From assembly GCA_027317045.1 (NCBI GenBank), contig DAHVFI010000174.1:1-8215 (forward strand): a DNA stretch of 8,215 nucleotides, given 5' to 3'. The notes under the pieces were generated by a model. That model was not told the origin of the DNA, made no database searches, and saw only the letters and a list, made by a program, of their open reading frames with translations. The position numbers were made by a program, and so were the translations under genes. The stretch is from Gammaproteobacteria bacterium. GTDB lineage: Bacteria > Pseudomonadota > Gammaproteobacteria > Natronospirales > REEB76. Positions 1 to 6,017 of this stretch are shown here, piece after piece (position 1 is the stretch's first letter; each line of letters starts with the position of its first letter).

Positions 1-483
1 ACTCAGCACATGCTGCCGGAGATCTCGCTGGATTGGTTGCGGCAGATAAATAATTGCTTTCTGATCCGTGCTCCGGAGGAGGTGGTGGCCTCTTTTACCC
101 GGAATCGCCCGGACGCCGCCCCATGGGAACTCGGATTCGAACAACAGGCCCGGTTGTTCGATCAGGTGTGCCAACAGATAGGCGCTGCGCCAGCGGTACT
201 GGATGCGGCTGACGTATTGAAGAATCCCACCGGCATGTTGCGTGCATTGTGCGCGCGCTTGGGTATCGCTTTCAGCGAAGCCATGCTCCACTGGCCGGCG
301 GGTCCCCGCGGCAGCGACGGCGTGTGGGCAAGGTACTGGTATCAAGCGGTGGAACACTCCACCGGTTTTGAGCCCTATAAACCCCGCAGCATTACACTGA
401 CGGCATTCCAGTCCCGCCTGGCTGAGCAGTGCCGGCCGTTTTACACACGCTTGTCGGCGTACCGCCTGACCGCCGCAGCCTAG
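1..483 (+). CDS. Sulfotransferase-like protein, C-terminal part (left-truncated)
   Basis: The reading frame is open from base 1 and ends at TAG 481-483, giving 160 visible residues; the true start lies outside the window. The ATG at 10 is the fourth visible codon and sits inside a conserved stretch (TQHMLPE), so it is not taken as the start. The segment FLIRAPEEVVASF (about residues 20-32) matches the 3'-phosphate-binding Arg...Ser element of PAPS-dependent sulfotransferases. The later VLDAADVLKNP, MLHWPAGPR, DGVWARYWY and STGF stretches resemble a bacterial sulfotransferase-like family of roughly 240 residues that I recognise from memory. The PAPS P-loop would be in the missing N-terminal part, so catalytic competence cannot be judged, and the substrate is unknown. 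The Asp usually found in the LIRDP motif is Ala here. The protein is probably cytoplasmic. A 99-nt gap separates it from putA and no functional link is evident. Confidence 0.7.
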   Translation, partial: TQHMLPEISLDWLRQINNCFLIRAPEEVVASFTRNRPDAAPWELGFEQQARLFDQVCQQIGAAPAVLDAADVLKNPTGMLRALCARLGIAFSEAMLHWPAGPRGSDGVWARYWYQAVEHSTGFEPYKPRSITLTAFQSRLAEQCRPFYTRLSAYRLTAAA

Positions 484-573
484 GGACACAAGGCATTTCC
501 CGCGCCGATTCAGTAAAATAGCCTGTTGCACGCCGTACCCATCGCCTGCCTGGTCGGCCGTTTTCCCCGCTTC

Positions 574-577
574 GGAG
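574..577 (+). promoter_or_regulatory. Shine-Dalgarno site deciding the putA start
   Basis: GGAG lies 5 nt before ATG 583. The same frame is open back to a TTG at 526, but that codon has no comparable site, and the extra 19 residues do not resemble the start of any PutA I know. The site therefore favours ATG 583. Confidence 0.65.
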
Positions 578-582
578 TACCC

Positions 583-3500
583 ATGTATCAGCCCGCTGAA
601 TCTCCAACCGGCTTGCATCCGTCCTTCGTATTCGACGGCGTACCGCCGGTGCTCACGCCGCTGCGCGCCGCTATCAATGAGCGCTATCTTGCCGATGAAA
701 CTGACTGCGTGAATGACCTGCTCACTCGGGCAAAACTCGATGCCGCGGCCAGGCAGCGCATCCACGCGCACGCCACGCAACTGGTGGAGGCGGTGCGCCG
801 CAACCGCACCGCCAAGGGCGGGGTGGAAGAGTTTTTACGCCAGTATGATCTCTCCTCGCAGGAAGGCATGGTGCTCATGTGCCTGGCGGAAGCCCTGCTG
901 CGCATTCCGGACGCCGATACCGCCGATAAATTGATCCGCGACAAGATCATGGACGGCAAGTGGGAAGAACATCTGGGTGCCAGCCCCTCGCTGTTCGTGA
1001 ACGCTTCCACCTGGGGACTGATGCTGACCGGCAAATTGATCGCGCTTGATCAGAGCGTGGAGAGGAATGTTTCGAATTACATGGCCAAACTGGTCACTCG
1101 CCTCGGTGAACCGGTGATACGCACCGCCTTCCGGCAGGCGATGCGCATCATGGGCCATCAGTTCGTCATGGGGCGCTGCATTGAGGAGGCGCTCAAGCGT
1201 ACCGCCAGCCAGGAATACCGGGCTTACCGGCAATCCTATGACATGCTGGGAGAGGCGGCGCTCACGGCTACGGATGCGCAGCGCTATTTTAATGACTATA
1301 CCCAGGCAATCGATGCCATCGGCGCGAGCATTGGAAAAAACGTGGGCGTGTTCGATGCACCCAGCATATCCGTGAAGCTTTCGGCTTTGCATCCGCGTTA
1401 CGAGCTGGCACAGCGCGCCCGGGTGATGCGGGAACTTGTGCCCATGTTGCTGGCGCTGGCCGAGCGTGCCAGGAAGCATGCTATGGGTTTGACAGTTGAC
1501 GCGGAGGAAGCCGAACGACTGGATCTCTCGTTGGACCTCTTTGAAGCGGTATACCGTTCGCCGTCATTGACTGGCTGGGAAGGTTTCGGCCTGGCGGTAC
1601 AGGCCTATCAGAAACGCGCCATCCGCGTGATTGACTGGCTCATGGCGCTGGCAAAAGACGGCAAGCGGCGCATTCCCGTACGCTTGGTGAAGGGCGCTTA
1701 CTGGGACAGCGAAGTCAAACGCGCCCAGGAACGCGGCCTCGAGGGTTATCCCGTATTTACCCGCAAGTCCAATACGGACGTGTCGTATCTGGCCTGCGCA
1801 CGCAAGCTGCTGGGGGCGCGGGACGTGTTGTATCCCATGTTTGCCACCCACAATGCCCAGACGCTCTCCAGCGTGGTGGAAATGGCCGGTGCTAACCCTG
1901 AATTTGAATTCCAGCGCTTGCATGGCATGGGTGAAGAGCTCTACACGGAAGTGATGGGCACGGACCGGCTGAAATTGAATTGCCGCGTCTATGCGCCGGT
2001 GGGTAGCCACGAGGATCTGTTGCCGTATCTGGTACGGCGGCTGCTGGAAAATGGCGCTAACACTTCCTTTGTAAACCGCATCATTGATGAGAAAGTGCCG
2101 GTGACGGTCATTGTCAGCGACCCGGTGGCGGAGGTGGAGGCCCTTGTGGTGAAACCGCACCCGCGTATTCCCCTGCCGGCGGACATTTATGGCGCAAAGC
2201 GGCGCAATTCTCGCGGTATGAATCTTAGCGACGTAGCGGTGCTCGGGCGGCTCGCCCAGGATATGCAGAAAGCCATGCAGCGCGAGTGGATTGCCGCTCC
2301 CATCGTCGGTGGCAAGGTATTTGGCGGAAAACAAAAACCCTCGCTTAATCCCGCCGACACCCGCCAAACAGTAGGCTTGATTCATGAAGCGGACGCCGAA
2401 ACCATCCGCAAAGCCGTGGACATTGCCGCCGCCGCGCAACCCGCTTGGGACATGACGCCGGCCGCGGAGCGTGCCCGTATTCTGCGCCGTGGCGCCGATT
2501 TGTTCGAGGAACATAGCGCCGAACTCATGGCGCTGTGCGTGCGCGAAGCCGGTAAAACCATTCCCGATGCGGTTTCCGAAGTGCGCGAGGCGGTGGATTT
2601 CCTGCGTTACTATGCGGAACGTGCAGAAGAGGATTTCGGCAAGCCGCAGCGCTTGCCAGGCCCCACCGGCGAATCCAACGAACTGTGGCTGCAGGGCCGC
2701 GGTGTATTCGTATGCATCAGTCCCTGGAATTTCCCGCTGGCGATTTTTACCGGCCAGATGAGCGCGGCACTGGCCGCCGGTAATGCGGTGCTTACCAAGC
2801 CCGCCGAGCAAACCTCGCTGATTGGCGCGCACGCGGTGCGTTTGCTGCACGCAGCGGGCGTCCCGGGTGAGGTGCTGCACTTCATTCCCGGCCGCGGCTC
2901 GGTGGTGGGGCAGCATGCGGTGGCGGATGCGCGCATCGCCGGCGTGGCCTTCACCGGTTCGACCGAGACCGCCAAGGTCATTCATCAGACTCTTGCCAAC
3001 CGCGACGGCATCATCCCGGTGCTGATCGCCGAAACCGGCGGCCAGAACGCCATGCTGGTGGATTCCTCGGCGTTGCCGGAACAGGTGGTATTGGACGTGG
3101 TGGCGAGCGCTTTCAACAGCGCCGGTCAACGCTGCTCGGCGCTGCGCGTGCTGTTCATACAGGATGAAATTGCACCACGGGTCATGGAAGTACTCAGCGG
3201 CTACCTGGATGAATTGCGCATCGGTGATCCTGCCTACCTCGACACCGACGTGGGCCCAGTGATTGATGCGGCGGCCAGGCAAGGGCTTGACGAACATAAG
3301 CAGTGGATCATGGGCCAAGGCAAGGTACTGCGCGAACTCAAGCTGCCGGCGGAGTGCGCCAACGGTACCTACGTGGCTCCCATGGCCGTTGAACTGCCGT
3401 CACTGGATATCCTCAAGCACGAGGTGTTTGGTCCGGTGTTGCATGTGATCCGCTTCAAGGCCGGTGGGCTGGATGCGGTTATCGAAAGTATCAACCACAC

Positions 3501-3774
3501 CGGCTATGGCTTGACGTTGGGAGTGCATTCGCGCATTGACAGCCAGGCGCAATACATTCAGCGGCGCATCCGTGTTGGTAATGTGTATATCAACCGCAAC
3601 ATCATCGGCGCGGTGGTCGGGGTACAGCCTTTCGGCGGCCAAGGCCTTTCGGGCACCGGGCCTAAGGCCGGCGGGCCCCATTACCTGTTGCGCTTCGCCA
3701 CCGAGCGCACCGTCACCGTCAACACCGCAGCGGTTGGTGGTAATGCCACCTTGCTGTCGTTGGGTGAGGAGTGA
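583..3774 (+). CDS. putA: Bifunctional proline dehydrogenase / L-glutamate gamma-semialdehyde dehydrogenase PutA (type A, no DNA-binding domain)
   Basis: PutA oxidises proline to pyrroline-5-carboxylate with FAD, passing electrons to the quinone pool, then oxidises glutamate semialdehyde to glutamate with NAD+. It is a peripheral membrane-associated enzyme that channels the intermediate internally. From ATG 583 it has 1063 residues. An alpha-helical region (about 40-120) precedes the PRODH barrel. Visible barrel motifs are SVKLSALHPRY (Lys265), RLVKGAYWD (367-375), FATHNAQT and QRLHGMGEELY, then YLVRRLLENG with Tyr482, Arg485 and Arg486, which match the proline-binding Tyr/Arg/Arg of known PutAs. 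The dehydrogenase half has SPWNFP (713-718), FTGST (790-794), catalytic-region Glu817 in ETGGQN and nucleophile Cys851 in GQRCSA, with the usual 34-residue Glu-Cys spacing. The C-terminus keeps the conserved motif (ERTVTVNTAAVGGNA). There is no N-terminal ribbon-helix-helix, unlike the roughly 1320-residue E. coli protein, so autorepression is not expected. sdaA follows after 101 nt. Confidence 0.97.
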   Translation: MYQPAESPTGLHPSFVFDGVPPVLTPLRAAINERYLADETDCVNDLLTRAKLDAAARQRIHAHATQLVEAVRRNRTAKGGVEEFLRQYDLSSQEGMVLMCLAEALLRIPDADTADKLIRDKIMDGKWEEHLGASPSLFVNASTWGLMLTGKLIALDQSVERNVSNYMAKLVTRLGEPVIRTAFRQAMRIMGHQFVMGRCIEEALKRTASQEYRAYRQSYDMLGEAALTATDAQRYFNDYTQAIDAIGASIGKNVGVFDAPSISVKLSALHPRYELAQRARVMRELVPMLLALAERARKHAMGLTVDAEEAERLDLSLDLFEAVYRSPSLTGWEGFGLAVQAYQKRAIRVIDWLMALAKDGKRRIPVRLVKGAYWDSEVKRAQERGLEGYPVFTRKSNTDVSYLACARKLLGARDVLYPMFATHNAQTLSSVVEMAGANPEFEFQRLHGMGEELYTEVMGTDRLKLNCRVYAPVGSHEDLLPYLVRRLLENGANTSFVNRIIDEKVPVTVIVSDPVAEVEALVVKPHPRIPLPADIYGAKRRNSRGMNLSDVAVLGRLAQDMQKAMQREWIAAPIVGGKVFGGKQKPSLNPADTRQTVGLIHEADAETIRKAVDIAAAAQPAWDMTPAAERARILRRGADLFEEHSAELMALCVREAGKTIPDAVSEVREAVDFLRYYAERAEEDFGKPQRLPGPTGESNELWLQGRGVFVCISPWNFPLAIFTGQMSAALAAGNAVLTKPAEQTSLIGAHAVRLLHAAGVPGEVLHFIPGRGSVVGQHAVADARIAGVAFTGSTETAKVIHQTLANRDGIIPVLIAETGGQNAMLVDSSALPEQVVLDVVASAFNSAGQRCSALRVLFIQDEIAPRVMEVLSGYLDELRIGDPAYLDTDVGPVIDAAARQGLDEHKQWIMGQGKVLRELKLPAECANGTYVAPMAVELPSLDILKHEVFGPVLHVIRFKAGGLDAVIESINHTGYGLTLGVHSRIDSQAQYIQRRIRVGNVYINRNIIGAVVGVQPFGGQGLSGTGPKAGGPHYLLRFATERTVTVNTAAVGGNATLLSLGEE

Positions 3775-3815
3775 GGAGTATAACTCCTGATCGCTTTTAA
3801 TCCCTCATCCCTCAC
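3764..3815 (+). repeat. Imperfect inverted repeat spanning the putA stop codon, with a nested hairpin
   Basis: GTGAGGAGTGAGG (3764-3776) can pair with CCTCATCCCTCAC (3803-3815), leaving one A-C mismatch and one G-U pair; it includes the putA stop TGA at 3772-3774. A second, perfect 6-bp hairpin, AGGAGT (3774-3779) with ACTCCT (3783-3788), uses part of the same 5' arm, so the outer and inner folds compete. The inner hairpin is followed by only four T (3795-3798), which is weak for an intrinsic terminator. The role is unknown: a leaky terminator, an mRNA 3'-end stabiliser, or a dispersed repeat. Confidence 0.45.
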
Positions 3816-3875
3816 TATCTCAGCGCACTTGGAACTACTGTATAAAGTATTGACAGAAGCTAAAGCAGCACGCAC

Positions 3876-5243
<1,368 letters not shown>

Positions 5244-5268
5244 TTTCTTTGGGATTGCCGGTTGGCAG

Positions 5269-5275
5269 GGTGATC
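5269..5275 (+). promoter_or_regulatory. Strong Shine-Dalgarno before an ACG codon
   Basis: GGTGATC is a 7-nt perfect complement to the 3' end of 16S rRNA (the extended GGAGGTGATC anti-SD partner). Its GG sits 9 nt before the ACG at 5280. An in-frame TGA (5271-5273) lies inside it and fixes the 5' limit of the DUF488 frame, so initiation must occur after 5273. Confidence 0.5.
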
Positions 5276-5279
5276 AAGC

Positions 5280-5633
5280 ACGGCACGCACTATCAAACTC
5301 AAGCGTGTCTATGAAACACCCGTAAAAACAGACGGTGTCCGGATTCTGGTGGACCGTATCTGGCCGCGGGGACTGACCAAAAAGCAGGTGCGCATTGACT
5401 ATTGGGCGCAGGATGTGGCACCCAGCACGAAATTGCGCCAATGGTTCGGCCACGACCTGGAAAAATGGCCAGAATTCAAAAGGCGCTATCACGCCGAATT
5501 GCGTCAGAACAAGACGGGCGTGGCTGCATTGAAAGCCTTGCTGCGGCAGTCTGCCAGCGTGACGCTGGTGTTCGGGGTCCATGATGAAGCGCATAACAAC
5601 GCCGTTGCCCTCAAGTCCTACCTGCGCCGCTGA
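5280..5633 (+). CDS. yeaO: DUF488 family protein, YeaO-like, with apparent non-canonical ACG start
   Basis: This is a small soluble protein of unknown biochemical function, recognised from the COG3189/YeaO signature: IKLKRVYE near the N-terminus, LVDRIWPRGL (residues 23-32), APSTKLRQWFGHD, WPEFKRRYHAEL and, near the end, HDEAHNNAVALKSYLRR. Homology clearly starts by 5292, yet the frame between the upstream stop TGA 5271 and the first internal GTG (5349) has no ATG, GTG or TTG. Starting at GTG 5349 would delete conserved residues (KRVYE and the lead-in to the VDR motif). ACG 5280 is one base from ATG, would give (M)ARTIKLKRVYE and a family-typical 117 residues, and is preceded by a good Shine-Dalgarno. 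ATC 5292 is a less likely alternative because it is too far from that site. A base error or a recent mutation of ATG is also possible. The gene follows sdaA by 36 nt and is probably co-transcribed with it. Confidence 0.8.
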   Translation, partial: TARTIKLKRVYETPVKTDGVRILVDRIWPRGLTKKQVRIDYWAQDVAPSTKLRQWFGHDLEKWPEFKRRYHAELRQNKTGVAALKALLRQSASVTLVFGVHDEAHNNAVALKSYLRR

Positions 5634-5641
5634 CGATCAAG

Positions 5642-5662
5642 CCTTTGAGTTTCAAGGATTTT
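5642..5662 (+). terminator. Weak candidate intrinsic terminator after the DUF488 gene
   Basis: CCTTTGA (5642-5648) pairs with TCAAGG (5652-5657) around a 3-nt loop with one bulged T, followed by ATTTT. The stem is short and A/T-rich, so it may not be a functional terminator. Its position between the DUF488 gene and the csoR promoter is where one would be expected. Confidence 0.3.
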
Positions 5663-5679
5663 CAATCGGGCTGGCGGAA

Positions 5680-5708
5680 TTGACATTTATACTATAGGGG
5701 GGTATGGT
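5680..5708 (+). promoter_or_regulatory. Sigma70-type promoter of csoR-copA
   Basis: A perfect TTGACA -35 box (5680-5685) is followed after exactly 17 bp by TATGGT (5703-5708, 4 of 6 to TATAAT). The expected transcription start is about 5714-5717, only a few nt before ATG 5718. The spacer contains the G6 tract of the putative CsoR operator, so bound repressor would occlude RNA polymerase directly. Confidence 0.65.
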
Positions 5709-5711
5709 ATA
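5688..5711 (+). promoter_or_regulatory. Putative CsoR operator: G6 tract between inverted A/T-rich arms
   Basis: TATACTATA (5688-5696) and TATGGTATA (5703-5711) are inverted copies of one another at 8 of 9 positions and flank GGGGGG (5697-5702). CsoR/RcnR-family operators are known for a G/C tract between A/T-rich inverted arms (RcnR: TACT-G6-N-AGTA), and this site has the same design. It overlaps the spacer and -10 box and lies directly upstream of a CsoR gene, indicating autoregulation. Confidence 0.7.
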
Positions 5712-5717
5712 AACAGC

Positions 5718-5993
5718 ATGAACTACCCGAGCCATGCCGCCAAACTCCCGCGCTTGAAACGCATTCACGGCCAAGTAGCCGGCCTGGTGCGCATGCTGGA
5801 GGAGGAGCGCTACTGCGGTGACATTCTTATCCAGTTGCGTGCGGTGCAGGCGGCCTTGCGCGGCGTCGAGCAGGAAATCCTCAAGAGCCATATCGAGCAC
5901 TGTGTGGCGGGTGCCATCGCAAGCGGTGACCAGCGCAAACGCGATGCCAAGCTCACGGAGCTGTTCGAGATTCTCAAGCGGTTCCCGTCTTAA
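5718..5993 (+). CDS. csoR: Copper-sensing transcriptional repressor, CsoR family
   Basis: This is an all-helical DNA-binding repressor (DUF156, CsoR/RcnR/FrmR family) of 91 residues, the usual length, expected to form a tetramer. The N-terminal KLPRLKRIHGQVAGLVRML segment carries the basic DNA-binding helix. The metal site is Cys33, His58, Cys62, with the same 25- and 4-residue spacings as Cys36/His61/Cys65 of Mycobacterium tuberculosis CsoR. The second-shell Tyr precedes the first Cys (Tyr32), and Glu81 aligns with the conserved Glu of that protein after a three-residue insertion. This trio points to Cu(I) rather than Ni(II)/Co(II) or formaldehyde sensing. ATG 5718 lacks a Shine-Dalgarno and lies just after the predicted transcription start, so the message may be leaderless. 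A copper ATPase gene starts 24 nt after its stop. Expected behaviour is repression of its own operon, relieved when Cu(I) binds. Confidence 0.93.
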   Translation: MNYPSHAAKLPRLKRIHGQVAGLVRMLEEERYCGDILIQLRAVQAALRGVEQEILKSHIEHCVAGAIASGDQRKRDAKLTELFEILKRFPS

Positions 5994-6005
5994 AACCGCC
6001 GTTTC

Positions 6006-6010
6006 AGGAG
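6006..6010 (+). promoter_or_regulatory. Shine-Dalgarno choosing GTG 6018 over ATG 6012 for copA
   Basis: AGGAG ends 7 nt before GTG 6018 but only 1 nt before the in-frame ATG 6012. The spacing favours the GTG. The alternative would only add Met-Val at the N-terminus. Confidence 0.55.
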
Positions 6011-6017
6011 CATGGTC

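Noticed and set aside
514..519. TAAAAT as a -10 box for putA.
   Set aside because: No acceptable -35 lies 16-18 bp upstream, so a promoter cannot be supported from sequence alone.
526..582. N-terminal extension of PutA from TTG 526.
   Set aside because: There is no Shine-Dalgarno before TTG, whereas GGAG sits 5 nt before ATG 583. The added 19 residues resemble no PutA N-terminus I know.
1564..3318. A 584-codon open frame on the - strand opposite putA.
   Set aside because: It lies wholly antisense to unmistakable PutA coding sequence. Its translation is rich in His, Arg and Gly with no recognisable domain, as expected for a shadow frame in GC-rich DNA.
3850..3855. Perfect TTGACA -35 hexamer just before sdaA.
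   Set aside because: A -10 box at 16-18 bp spacing would fall on the start codon (CACATG region) and has no TATAAT resemblance. TATAAA at 3841 lies upstream of it and has no good -35.
3838..3856. LexA-like box CTG...CAG (CTGTATAA...TTGACAG) upstream of sdaA.
   Set aside because: The spacing between CTG and CAG is 13 nt rather than the 10 nt of the proteobacterial SOS box, and sdaA is not an SOS-type gene.
5253..5268. Small hairpin TGCC-GGTT-GGCA after sdaA as a terminator.
   Set aside because: It has only a 4-bp stem and no T-run after it, and it abuts the Shine-Dalgarno of the next gene.
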